A stretch of DNA of 64,000 nt from Paraburkholderia caffeinitolerans (GTDB lineage Bacteria > Pseudomonadota > Gammaproteobacteria > Burkholderiales > Burkholderiaceae): the NCBI RefSeq assembly GCF_902859945.1, contig NZ_CADIKL010000039.1, positions 1 to 64,000 of the forward strand, written 5' to 3'. Of this stretch, positions 33,925 through 42,687 are shown piece after piece; within the stretch, counting starts at the first letter, position 1; each line of letters starts with the position of its first letter. The position numbers were made by a program, and so were the translations under genes. A model generated the notes under the pieces. It saw only the letters and a program-made list of their open reading frames with translations, did not search any database and was not told where the DNA came from.

Positions 33925-36240
33925 TCACGCCGCGAGTGCGCTCGCCTTCGCCGGGCTCAGCAACACCGGAATCGACTTCGAAGTGGGCGTGCCCGCGCCA
34001 TCGGCAACGGATGAAAGCGGCACGAGCGGATTGGTCTCCGGATAGTACGCGCCGAGGCAGCCGCGCGGAATGTCGTACTCCACGAGCAGGAAGTCCTCGA
34101 CATGGCGTTCCACGCCGTCGTCCCACACGCTCGTGATGTCCACGCGCTGGCCCGGCTCGTAGCCGAGCATCGCGATGTCTTCACGGTTTGCGAACAGCAC
34201 GCGGCGCTGGCCGTAGACGCCGCGATAGCGGTCGTCGAGACCATAGATCGTGGTGTTGTACTGGTCGTGCGAACGCGTGGTCATCAGCGTCATCAATTGC
34301 TGGCCGTGCGCGGCGCGGGCGCGATGGATGGGCGTGTCGAGTGCAATCGCGTGCACCACGAACTGCGCCTTGCCGCTTTCGGTCATCCAGACGCGGTCGC
34401 GCGAGGCTACGCCCAGATGGAAGCCGCCGGGCTGCTTCAGGCGCTCGTTGTAATTCTCGAAGCCATCCAGGACTTTCTCGATGCCGTCGCGGATCTTCGA
34501 ATAATCGGCGGCCAGGCCGAGCCAGTCCACTTTCTCGCTGCCGAGCGTGGCGTGCGCCATGCGCGCAACGATGGCGATCTCCGAAAGCAGATTCTGCGAA
34601 GCAGGCCGGTTCATGCCGTACGAGATGTGCACCATGCTCATCGAGTCTTCCACGCTTACGCCTTGCGGCACGCCGTTCTGCATGTCGATCTCGGTACGGC
34701 CGAGCGTGGGCAGAATCAGCGCGTCCTTGCCGTGCACGAGGTGGCTGCGGTTGAGCTTGGTGGTCACGTGCACCGTGAGCGCGCACGAACGCATCGCTTC
34801 CCACGTGCGCGGCGTGTCGGGCGTGGCGATCGAAAAATTGCCGCCCAGGCCGATGAACACCTTCACGCGGCCTTCGAGCATCGCGTGGATCGTTTCGACC
34901 ACGTCGTAGCCGTGCTCGCGCGGCGGCTCGAAATCGTAGGCCGTGCCGAGGCGGTCGAGAAACGCCTGGGTGGGCTTCTCCTCGATGCCTACCGTGCGGT
35001 CGCCTTGCACGTTCGAATGGCCGCGCACCGGGCACAGGCCCGCGCCGCGCCGCCCGATGTTCCCGCGCATCATCATGAGGTTCGAAAGCAGTTGCACGGT
35101 GGCGAGCGAGTTCTTGTGCTGCGTGATGCCCATGCCCCAGGTCGCGATGGTGGCACGGCCCTTCGCGTAGATGTCCGCGAGCTGGAACACCTCGTCGAGC
35201 GGCACGCCCGATTCGGCGACGATGGTGTCCCACGACTCGGCGCGCAGGTCGGCCGCGAAGGCTTCGAAGCCCACGGTATGTTCGGCGAGGAAATCCACGT
35301 CGAGCACGCGTTCTGCACCCATCGCGCGCGCGGCGTCGTCGAGTTCGAGCGTGCGCTTGGCCACGCCCTTGATGAGCGCGAAGTCGCCGCCCACGCGCGG
35401 ACGGATGAACACCGAGCTGATCTGCACGCCCGACGGCGAGAGCATGTCGAGCGTGTGCTGCGGGCTCGCGAAGCGTTCGAGGCCGCGCTCCTTGAGCGGG
35501 TTGATCGAGACGATGGTGGCGCCGCGCTTGGCGCAGTCGCGCAGCTCGCCCAGCATGCGCGGGTGGTTGGTGGCGGGATTCTGGCCGAAGATCAGCAGCG
35601 TGTCGGCGTGCTCGAAGTCGTCGAGCGTGACCGTGCCCTTGCCGATGCCCACCGTGCCCGGCAGGCCGCGGCTGGTGGCTTCGTGGCACATGTTCGAGCA
35701 GTCGGGGAAGTTGTTGGTGCCGTACATGCGCACGAACAACTGATAGAGGAACGCGGCTTCGTTGCTTGCGCGGCCCGAGGTGTAGAAGGCGGCGCGGTTC
35801 GGGTCGTCGAGCGCGTTGAGGTGCTTCGCGACGAGCCTGAACGCATCGTCCCAGGCGATCGGCACGTAGCGGTCCTGGTTCGCGTCGTAGACGAGCGGAT
35901 CGGTCAGGCGGCCGTGCTGCTCGAGTTCGTAGTCGGATTGCGCCATCAGCTCCGTCACGGTGTGCTCCGCGAACAGTTGCGGCGTCGCGCGCTTGCTGGT
36001 GGCCTCGGCGGCCACGGCTTTCACGCCGTTCTCGCAGAACTCGAAGGTGGAGGCGTGCTCGCGGTCGGGCCACGCGCAGCCCGGGCAGTCGAAGCCGTTG
36101 GGCTGGTTCTGCTTGAGCAGGGTCCGGTAGTTGCCGCCTGTCACCTTCTCCTTGATGAGGTTGATGGCGACTTGCTTGAGCGCACCCCAGCCGGCGGCGG
36201 GATGGTGGTAGGGCTCGATGCGGGCTTGCGGCTTTTTCAT
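33925..36240 (-). CDS. FdhF/YdeP family molybdopterin oxidoreductase
   Basis: Large bis-MGD enzyme of the formate-dehydrogenase H-like family, 771 residues from the ATG at 36240. Near the N-terminus NGFDCPGCAWPDREH provides cysteines for an iron-sulfur site; YTSGRASNEAAFLYQLFVRM, FGQNPATNHPRML and VRGHSNVQGDRTVGI are typical molybdopterin-binding stretches. It has no selenocysteine. YdeP-type proteins have been linked to acid resistance in E. coli but their reaction is unsettled. No FdhD-type sulfur-transfer gene is adjacent. It is divergent from a MocR regulator. Confidence 0.88.
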   Translation of the reverse strand: MKKPQARIEPYHHPAAGWGALKQVAINLIKEKVTGGNYRTLLKQNQPNGFDCPGCAWPDREHASTFEFCENGVKAVAAEATSKRATPQLFAEHTVTELMAQSDYELEQHGRLTDPLVYDANQDRYVPIAWDDAFRLVAKHLNALDDPNRAAFYTSGRASNEAAFLYQLFVRMYGTNNFPDCSNMCHEATSRGLPGTVGIGKGTVTLDDFEHADTLLIFGQNPATNHPRMLGELRDCAKRGATIVSINPLKERGLERFASPQHTLDMLSPSGVQISSVFIRPRVGGDFALIKGVAKRTLELDDAARAMGAERVLDVDFLAEHTVGFEAFAADLRAESWDTIVAESGVPLDEVFQLADIYAKGRATIATWGMGITQHKNSLATVQLLSNLMMMRGNIGRRGAGLCPVRGHSNVQGDRTVGIEEKPTQAFLDRLGTAYDFEPPREHGYDVVETIHAMLEGRVKVFIGLGGNFSIATPDTPRTWEAMRSCALTVHVTTKLNRSHLVHGKDALILPTLGRTEIDMQNGVPQGVSVEDSMSMVHISYGMNRPASQNLLSEIAIVARMAHATLGSEKVDWLGLAADYSKIRDGIEKVLDGFENYNERLKQPGGFHLGVASRDRVWMTESGKAQFVVHAIALDTPIHRARAAHGQQLMTLMTTRSHDQYNTTIYGLDDRYRGVYGQRRVLFANREDIAMLGYEPGQRVDITSVWDDGVERHVEDFLLVEYDIPRGCLGAYYPETNPLVPLSSVADGAGTPTSKSIPVLLSPAKASALAA

Positions 36241-36421
36241 GGTGCGTCTGGATCGGATCTGGCTGGGGCGGTGCGGGTGCACAGCCCGATGTACGAAGCG
36301 TACTGTGTTCCTGTATGCGCGGTGATCACAGAAAAACGAAAAGGCAAGGGGTACAGTTGCGGCGATTTGTCATAGACTCTGGGAATCGCCCGCCTTGCTC
36401 GCGTTGAGATAACTGCCGCCC

Positions 36422-37939
36422 GTGACCGCTCCATCCGCCGCTCCCCGCTACGAACAACTCGCCGACGACATCGAAGCCGCCGTGCGTCGCGGCGTGTTCG
36501 CCGCGGGCGAGCGCATTCCTTCGGTGCGGCGGGCGAGTGTTCAGCACGGCGTGAGCATCAAGACCGTGGTGCACGCCTATGCGTTGCTGGAGAGCCGGGG
36601 CGTGATCGAGTCGCGGCCGCAGTCGGGGTTTTTCGTGAAGGCGCGGCCGGTGGCGCGCAATGGGTCGCCTGCGCGCGCCGAGGGGGCCGCTCGTGGGACG
36701 GCTCAGGGCTCATCTCAGGGCGAGAAGGGGCGCCGCGCGGGCGCGGAGAAGGTGCCGATGGAACCCGCGCCCAACGCCGCGCCCGCGCCGGTGGACGTGA
36801 GCCGCCTCGTGTTGTCCACGCTGCGCAGCATCGTCGCGCAGGACGCGGTGCCGCTCGGCTCGCCGTATCCGGATCCGGCGCTGTTTCCGTGGCGGCGCAT
36901 CAACCAGTACGCAAATGCGATCGCGCGCCGCCACGCGGGCTGGAACCTGATCGACGACCTGCCGCCCGGTAATCCCGAACTGATCCGCCAGATCGCGCGC
37001 CGCTACGCGGAGAACGGCGCGGACGTGGATCCCGAGGAAATCGTCATCACGGTGGGCGCGACCGAGGCCATCAACCTGAGCCTGCAGGCGGTGGCAAAGC
37101 CGGGCGACACCGTGGTGGTCGAGTCGCCCACGTACTACGCGATGCTGCACGCGATCGAGCGTCTCGGCATGCGTGCCATCGAAGTGAGCACGCATCCCGA
37201 CACCGGCATCGACCTCGACGCGCTAGAGCGCGTGCTCGCGCGCAAGAAGGTGGCCGCGTGCATGGTGATGCCGAATTTCCAGAATCCACTGGGCTTTCGC
37301 ATGCCCGAGGCGAACCTGCGGCGGCTCGTGGCGCTGGCCGAGGCGCACGACTTGCCTGTGATCGAGAACGACGTTTATCAGGAGCTCTATTTCGGTCCCA
37401 CGCGGCCATCGTCGCTCAAGCAGTTCGACACGCGCGGGCTCGTGCTTCATTGCGCGTCGTTTTCGAAAAGTCTTTCGGCATCCTACCGGATTGGCTGGGC
37501 GCTGCCGGGGCGCTATCGCGCGCAGGTCGAGAAGCTCAAGTTCCTCAACACGCTCACGACGCCTTCGGTGCCGCAAGTCGCGCTGGCCGACTATCTGCGC
37601 CACGATGGCTACGACCGCCACCTGCGCCGGCTGCGCCGCTTCTATCGCGAGCAGGCGCGGCTCATGCGTGCGATGATCGAGCGGTTCTTTCCCGCCGGCA
37701 CGCGCACCACCGACCCGCAGGGCGGCTATGTGCTGTGGGTCGAGCTGCCGCCGCGCGTGGACTCGATGCGGCTGTATCGCGCCGCGCTCGCGCAGGGCAT
37801 CACGATCGGGCCGGGTTATATGTTTTCGATGCGCAACGACTTTCACCATTACATTCGCCTGAACTACAGCTATCCGTGGACCGCGCAGACCGAGGCGGCG
37901 TTGAAGACGCTCGGCGAGCTAGTCGCGCGCATGGCATGA
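36422..37939 (+). CDS. MocR family GntR/aminotransferase regulator
   Basis: 505 residues. Residues ~1-75 form a GntR winged helix (YEQLADDIEAAVRRGVFAAG, then GVSIKTVVHAYALLESRGVI); after an Arg/Ala/Pro-rich linker, residues ~125-500 form a class I aminotransferase fold binding PLP (VTVGATEAINLSLQAV, PNFQNPLGFRMP, ASFSKSLSASYRIGW with the PLP lysine). GTG start; no strong ribosome site. MocR proteins sense PLP-amino-acid adducts. It faces the molybdoenzyme gene and leads an operon with a small winged-helix gene. Confidence 0.9.
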   Translation: MTAPSAAPRYEQLADDIEAAVRRGVFAAGERIPSVRRASVQHGVSIKTVVHAYALLESRGVIESRPQSGFFVKARPVARNGSPARAEGAARGTAQGSSQGEKGRRAGAEKVPMEPAPNAAPAPVDVSRLVLSTLRSIVAQDAVPLGSPYPDPALFPWRRINQYANAIARRHAGWNLIDDLPPGNPELIRQIARRYAENGADVDPEEIVITVGATEAINLSLQAVAKPGDTVVVESPTYYAMLHAIERLGMRAIEVSTHPDTGIDLDALERVLARKKVAACMVMPNFQNPLGFRMPEANLRRLVALAEAHDLPVIENDVYQELYFGPTRPSSLKQFDTRGLVLHCASFSKSLSASYRIGWALPGRYRAQVEKLKFLNTLTTPSVPQVALADYLRHDGYDRHLRRLRRFYREQARLMRAMIERFFPAGTRTTDPQGGYVLWVELPPRVDSMRLYRAALAQGITIGPGYMFSMRNDFHHYIRLNYSYPWTAQTEAALKTLGELVARMA

Positions 37940-37948
37940 GGAGACACG

Positions 37949-38245
37949 ATGAACGACGCAAGCGACGAAGATAAGGAAAGCGGCGACGAAATCGATCCGG
38001 CGCTGGTGGCCATACTCGAGCAACTGTGGCGCGCGCAATGCGAAACGCCGGGGCGCGCATGGTCGCTCGCGAAGCTATCGAAACAGTCGGGCGTGCCGAT
38101 GAGCGCTTTGCGTCGCCATCTCACGGGCCTCGTGGACGGCGGCCTGGTCGTGACGACGCTTGCCGAGGACGGCACCGGCAGCGCGAGCCTTTCCGAGGAC
38201 GGCCGCGCGTTCTGCGCGGAAGTTTTCGGCGAGGCAACGCCATAA
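37949..38245 (+). CDS. Small winged-helix DNA-binding protein
   Basis: 98 residues; the central part (AWSLAKLSKQSGVPMSALRR, then HLTGLVDGGLVV) reads as a helix-turn-helix with a beta wing, MarR/ArsR-like in layout. It begins 9 bp after the MocR stop with GAGGAGACACG before the ATG, so it is co-transcribed. Target unknown. Confidence 0.75.
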   Translation: MNDASDEDKESGDEIDPALVAILEQLWRAQCETPGRAWSLAKLSKQSGVPMSALRRHLTGLVDGGLVVTTLAEDGTGSASLSEDGRAFCAEVFGEATP

Positions 38246-38309
38246 CGCGCGGCTTCATGCTGCCGCACTGAACTTTTTTACCCTATTCGCCATCATTGGC
38301 GCGAAGGCC

Positions 38310-39221
38310 ATGGACTATATCGACACCCTGCGGATCTTTCGTTCTGTGGTCGAGGCACGCAACTTCACGCGCGCCGCGGACATGCACGGGATCGCCACGC
38401 CCGCCGTCTCGCGCGCGATCGCGCGGCTGGAAAAGCGTCTGGGCAGCCGGCTCTTTCATCGCACCACGCGCGCGGTCTCGCTCACCGAAGCCGCCGAGCG
38501 CTTCTACGACGGCTGCTGCCGCGTGCTCGACGACCTCGACGCGCTGGAGGCCGGCGCGACCGAGCAGACCCGCGAGGCCAACGGTGTGCTGCGCCTCGTC
38601 GCGCACACCTCGGCCACGGTGCACCGGCTCGTGCCGCTGATTTCCGGCTTCAAGCGCGCGCATCCCAACGTGACGCTCGACATAATGCTGACCGAGCGCC
38701 CCGTCGATCTCGTTGCGGACGGCTACGATCTCGGGCTCGTGCTGCCGTTCATGCTCAACAACGAAGGCACGGTGACGAAGCTGCTCGAGCGCATTCCGCT
38801 CGCGCTCGTCACCACGCCCGGGTACCTCGCGGCTCACTCGATGCCGCGCCATCCCTCGGATCTCGAAGCGCACGTGTTCGTGCCGATGCCGCCTTCGCTG
38901 CGCAAGCCGTCGCTGACGTTCCGCGATGGCGAGAAGGACGTGACCGTGCGCATGAAGTACGAAGTCGCCTCGAACAATCCCGACTTCAATCTCGCGATGG
39001 TGCTGGAGGGCTTCGGCATCGGCGCGCTGCCGCGCGGGCTCGTGCAGCGCGAAGTGGCGGCGGGGCAGGTCGTCACGCTGCTCGACGACTATCCCATCAT
39101 CGACTCGCAGATCGAGCTTCGTCTCGCCTATGCATCGCGCACGCTGCTGCCCGCGAAAGTGCGCGCGTTCATCGACCACGCCACCGAGTTCTTCGGCGAC
39201 TCGGTGCAGCGGTTCGATTGA
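38310..39221 (+). CDS. LysR family transcriptional regulator
   Basis: 303 residues from the ATG at 38310. Winged helix: YIDTLRIFRSVVEARNFTRA, then TPAVSRAIARLEKRLGSRLF; effector-binding domain from ~90. The CrgA/DsdC-like layout is generic and no neighbour gives the target: the next gene on the right is a convergent AraC regulator. Confidence 0.88.
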   Translation: MDYIDTLRIFRSVVEARNFTRAADMHGIATPAVSRAIARLEKRLGSRLFHRTTRAVSLTEAAERFYDGCCRVLDDLDALEAGATEQTREANGVLRLVAHTSATVHRLVPLISGFKRAHPNVTLDIMLTERPVDLVADGYDLGLVLPFMLNNEGTVTKLLERIPLALVTTPGYLAAHSMPRHPSDLEAHVFVPMPPSLRKPSLTFRDGEKDVTVRMKYEVASNNPDFNLAMVLEGFGIGALPRGLVQREVAAGQVVTLLDDYPIIDSQIELRLAYASRTLLPAKVRAFIDHATEFFGDSVQRFD

Positions 39222-39287
39222 GCGGCAGGCGATCCTGCGGCAGGCGGTCTTGCGTCCGGTGACAGGGCGGATCGATGGCGCGTCGGC

Positions 39288-40214
39288 TCATATTTCGGCG
39301 CGCGCCGCCGCGCGCCATTGCGCGGGCGTCATCCCCACATGGCGCTTGAAGCCGCGCTGAAACGCGGCGTCGGACTGATAGCCCACGAATTCGCCGATCT
39401 CGGCCACCGGCTGAGCGCTTTGCGCGAGCATGCGGCCCGCGAGCGTCATGCGGATGTCGGTGAGCACGTCGGCGGCGCTGCGCCCGATCGCGTCGTCGAA
39501 ATGACGCGCGAACGTCGCGCGCGACATGTGGCATAGCGCGGCGAGCTCAGGCAGCGTCCAGGGCTTGCCAGGCGTGTCGAACATGGCATCGATGGCGGGC
39601 TGCAGGCGCGGTTGCCGCGCGAGCGCGAGCAGGCCGCGCGGCGGTGCATCGGCGTGGCTCGCGTAGCGCAGCGTGAGGGCGAACAGCGCACCCGAAAGAT
39701 GGTTGACGAGCGATTCGCTGCCGGGCTGCGCGTCGAGCGCCTCGTCGCGCAGCAGCGCGATCAGGCGCACGAGACGCTCGGGCGGGTCGCCGCTTGCGCT
39801 CGCGCTGTGCACCACGAGCCGCGCGGGCAGATGCTCGCGCAACAGGCGTTGCGGCACGGCGGGCAGCAGGAAGCGGCCACAGAGCACATCCACGGCGTGC
39901 TGCCCGGCGAGGTTCGTTTCGACTACATGGCCTTGCTCGACGCGCTGTTCCACGGCGGCCGGCGACGCGCCGCTGCCATCGTGCAGCAGGTGGGGCGCAC
40001 CCGAGGGGAATAGCACGATGTCGCCCGCATGCAGGGCCGTGGGCGCGCCGTGCGTATCCTCGACGATGGCGGTGCCGCTCAGCAGCACGTGATAGTGAAT
40101 CTCGCGCGTGCCGGCGGCGGGCTGGTCGATGCGCCACGGCGCGCCGAAGTGGCAGCGCGCGTCGAGGCGGCCCGCAACGGGCATGAGCATCAGAAGGCGG
40201 CTGAGGATGTCCAT
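39288..40214 (-). CDS. AraC family regulator with cupin domain
   Basis: 308 residues from the ATG at 40214 (MDILSRLLMLMPVAGRLDAR, the usual opening of this family); in-frame ATGs at 40241 and 40262 are alternatives and none has a strong ribosome site. Residues ~1-180 form a cupin sensor domain (HYHVLLSGTAIVED, GDIVLFPSGAPHLLHDG). Two helix-turn-helix motifs follow at ~205-300 (LAALCHMSRATFARHFDDAI, PVAEIGEFVGYQSDAAFQRG). It is divergent from the AhpD-like gene, a common target for this group. Confidence 0.87.
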   Translation of the reverse strand: MDILSRLLMLMPVAGRLDARCHFGAPWRIDQPAAGTREIHYHVLLSGTAIVEDTHGAPTALHAGDIVLFPSGAPHLLHDGSGASPAAVEQRVEQGHVVETNLAGQHAVDVLCGRFLLPAVPQRLLREHLPARLVVHSASASGDPPERLVRLIALLRDEALDAQPGSESLVNHLSGALFALTLRYASHADAPPRGLLALARQPRLQPAIDAMFDTPGKPWTLPELAALCHMSRATFARHFDDAIGRSAADVLTDIRMTLAGRMLAQSAQPVAEIGEFVGYQSDAAFQRGFKRHVGMTPAQWRAAARAEI

Positions 40215-40354
40215 GGGCGCATGGATGAGACGAACGGGCATGAAGTCGCGCCATTCTGGCATTAAAAGCGCCGGGCCGCGCGACTAGACTGGCTTCATGC
40301 CATCGACGATGGCTACGCAACACAGTCAGTCACATCCCACCCGAGGAGTCGATC

Positions 40355-40891
40355 ATGTCCCGTCTTTCCGCCATCCGCCCCGAAGCCGCCACCGGCGCCG
40401 CCGCCGAAATCTTCGCGAAGATCCGCAAGGCCGTCGGCAAGGTGCCGAACGCTTACGCCACCATCGGCACGCACAGCCCCGAGGCGCTCGGCGCGATGCT
40501 CGCCGTCGACGCCGTGCTGGCCGGCGGCACGCTCGCCAAGCCTGACACCGAAACCATCAAGCTCGCGGTGAGCGAAGTGGCGGGCTGTGATTACTGTGTG
40601 GCCGCGCACACGCTGGCGGGCAAGTTCGCGGGCCTCTCGCCCGAAGCGATGAAGCAGATTCGCGCAGGCGATGCCACCGGCGATGCGAGGCGCGACGCGC
40701 TCGTGCGTTTCGTGCGCGTGCTGGTGCGCACGCACGGCACGGTCGCCGAAGCCGAAGTCAACGCGATTCGCGAGGCGGGCTACACGGAGCGGCAGATCGT
40801 GGAGATCGCGCTGGCCATCACGTCGATCACGTTCACGAATCTCGTGAACCGCGTGAACGACACGACGCTCGATTTTCCGGCTGTGGCGTGA
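40355..40891 (+). CDS. Carboxymuconolactone decarboxylase/AhpD-like protein
   Basis: 178-residue alkylhydroperoxidase-like protein. The redox motif VAGCDYCVAAHTLAG (Cys-X2-Cys-X3-His) is present near residues 70-84, so a peroxidase or disulfide-reductase role is likelier than decarboxylation. CCCGAGGAGTCGATC precedes the ATG. Divergent from the cupin AraC regulator, which probably controls it. Confidence 0.9.
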   Translation: MSRLSAIRPEAATGAAAEIFAKIRKAVGKVPNAYATIGTHSPEALGAMLAVDAVLAGGTLAKPDTETIKLAVSEVAGCDYCVAAHTLAGKFAGLSPEAMKQIRAGDATGDARRDALVRFVRVLVRTHGTVAEAEVNAIREAGYTERQIVEIALAITSITFTNLVNRVNDTTLDFPAVA

Positions 40892-41054
40892 CGATTGAGC
40901 GGCGAGGCGGCGCTTACGTTGCTTTCAATGGGCAGGCGCTGCCTCATCGCTCTTATCTGCACATCGGCAAACTCTCGCAAACACCAGCGTTTCGATTCGG
41001 CGCGAAGATGGCATGATGAAGCTCTCTTGATTCGACGCATCGCCGCCGGTCTTC

Positions 41055-42413
41055 ATGAAACGACATCGACAGCCTTTGCCGCATTTCATGCGCGACCCGT
41101 CGCATCCGGCGTGGCGCGATCTCGCGCTCACGTCACTGCCGATTGCGCTGTTCTGTGCCGCGGTGGTTGCGGTGTTCGTGTGGCTCGTCGACCCATCGCC
41201 GCCGCGCACCATCACCATCAGCGCGGGGCCGCGCGACAGTTCGTTCATGCAGATGGCGCAGGCGTACAGCAATATCCTCGCGCGCAACGGCATCAAGCTC
41301 AAGGTGGTGGAGTCGGACGGCTCGGTGCAGAACCTGCAGCGCCTGCTCGATCCCAAGTCGAAGGTCGACCTCGCATTCGTCCAGGGCGGCGTGGCCGACG
41401 GGCTCGACACGCGCTCGCTCGTGTCGCTCGGCAGCGTGGCGTATCTGCCCATCGTGGTGTTTTATCGCGGCTCGGGGCTCACGCGGCTTTCCCAGCTCGA
41501 CGGCAAGCGCATCGCCATCGGCCGCGTGGGCAGCGGCACGCGCGAGCTCTCGCTGAAGCTGCTGGCCGCGAACGGCATGGAGCCGGGCGGCGACTCGACC
41601 TTCCTGCCGCTCGACGGCATGGAAGCCGCCACCGCGCTGGTCTCGGACCGTGTGGACGTCGCCATGCTGAGCGGCGACTCCGCCACGCGCGAACTCATGC
41701 AGCGCCTGCTCGGCATACCCGGTATTTCGGTGATGAGCTTCGACGAATCGTCGGCTTATGCGCGGCTCTTTCCGTATCTGGAGAGCATCGACCTGCCGCC
41801 CGGCGTGCTCGACCTGCGCCGCCGCATGCCGCCGCAAACCGTGCATCTGATCGGGCCGACCGTGGAGATCGTGGCGCGCAACACCTTGCATCCGGCGATT
41901 TCGGACCTCATCGTCGAAGCCGCGGGCGAGGTCAATGGTGTGCCCGGGCTGCTGCAGCGCGCGGGCGAATTTCCGAGCCCCGTCGCGCATGACTTCCGCA
42001 TCAGCGAAGACGCCACGCGCTATTACAAATCGGGCAAGAGCTTTCTCTATCGCACGCTGCCGTTCTGGCTCGCCAGCGTGGCCGACCGTTTGCTCGTGTT
42101 GCTGCTGCCGCTTGCCGTGCTGGTCATTCCGGCGCTGCGGGCGATACCCGCGCTGTATAGATGGCGCGTGCGCTCGCGCATTTACCGCTATTACGGCACG
42201 CTCATCGCGATCGAACGCGACGCGCTCAAGCATTCGAGCGAGGACGAGCGGCGCGCGCTCATTGCGGAGCTCGACGAAATCGAGCGCGCGCTCAATACGC
42301 TGCGCATGCCGCTCGCCTATGCCGATGCTTTCTATGTGCTGCGCGAGCACGTAGGCTTCGTGCGCATGCATCTGGCGCCCGGACCTAAACAGTCTGAAGG
42401 CGCAGGGCATTGA
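41055..42413 (+). CDS. Membrane-anchored TAXI family solute-binding protein
   Basis: 452 residues against ~320 for ordinary TAXI receptors of TRAP transporters. An N-terminal helix (~24-45) replaces a cleavable signal. The TAXI domain spans ~50-325 (ITISAGPRDSSFMQMAQAYS, VDLAFVQGGVADGLDT, KRIAIGRVGSGTRELSLKLL). A second hydrophobic segment (~340-370, ADRLLVLLLPLAVLVIPALR) and a cytoplasmic helical tail end the protein. No TRAP permease gene adjoins it, so it may sense a ligand and signal across the membrane or serve a distant permease. Confidence 0.82.
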   Translation: MKRHRQPLPHFMRDPSHPAWRDLALTSLPIALFCAAVVAVFVWLVDPSPPRTITISAGPRDSSFMQMAQAYSNILARNGIKLKVVESDGSVQNLQRLLDPKSKVDLAFVQGGVADGLDTRSLVSLGSVAYLPIVVFYRGSGLTRLSQLDGKRIAIGRVGSGTRELSLKLLAANGMEPGGDSTFLPLDGMEAATALVSDRVDVAMLSGDSATRELMQRLLGIPGISVMSFDESSAYARLFPYLESIDLPPGVLDLRRRMPPQTVHLIGPTVEIVARNTLHPAISDLIVEAAGEVNGVPGLLQRAGEFPSPVAHDFRISEDATRYYKSGKSFLYRTLPFWLASVADRLLVLLLPLAVLVIPALRAIPALYRWRVRSRIYRYYGTLIAIERDALKHSSEDERRALIAELDEIERALNTLRMPLAYADAFYVLREHVGFVRMHLAPGPKQSEGAGH

Positions 42414-42528
42414 AAGAAAAGGGAATTTCAGATTACTGGAATGATTGCTGGAATTATTTCCGAATCCATGTCATTAAATGTAATTAATGCAATTCCGGAA
42501 ACTGACAGTTCCTTGACGAACTCGCGGT

Positions 42529-42556
42529 TGACACGGTAAGTCATACCCCTATATTT
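42529..42556 (+). promoter_or_regulatory. Sigma-70 type promoter for the DUF3300/DUF2950 genes
   Basis: TTGACA, 16-bp spacer, TATATT, inside a conspicuously AT-rich ~200-bp intergenic stretch. It lies ~130 bp upstream of the GTG start of the DUF3300 gene, leaving a long 5' leader. Confidence 0.7.
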
Positions 42557-42687
42557 TTCGATGCTAGTGTGTTGTCACACGTCGAATCAGAATCGCGGTG
42601 CCTCGATTAAACTCTCAGTCCGCACCGCAGGCGGGCTCTCCATTTCGGGGACCTGAAAGAATTATCCGCAACGAGGAGGAACGATTC

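Noticed and set aside
34102-36375. 757-codon open frame antisense to the FdhF/YdeP molybdoenzyme
   Set aside because: It is His/Arg/Ala-rich with no domain. Such frames arise opposite high-GC genes from third-position GC bias; the sense protein has clear family motifs.
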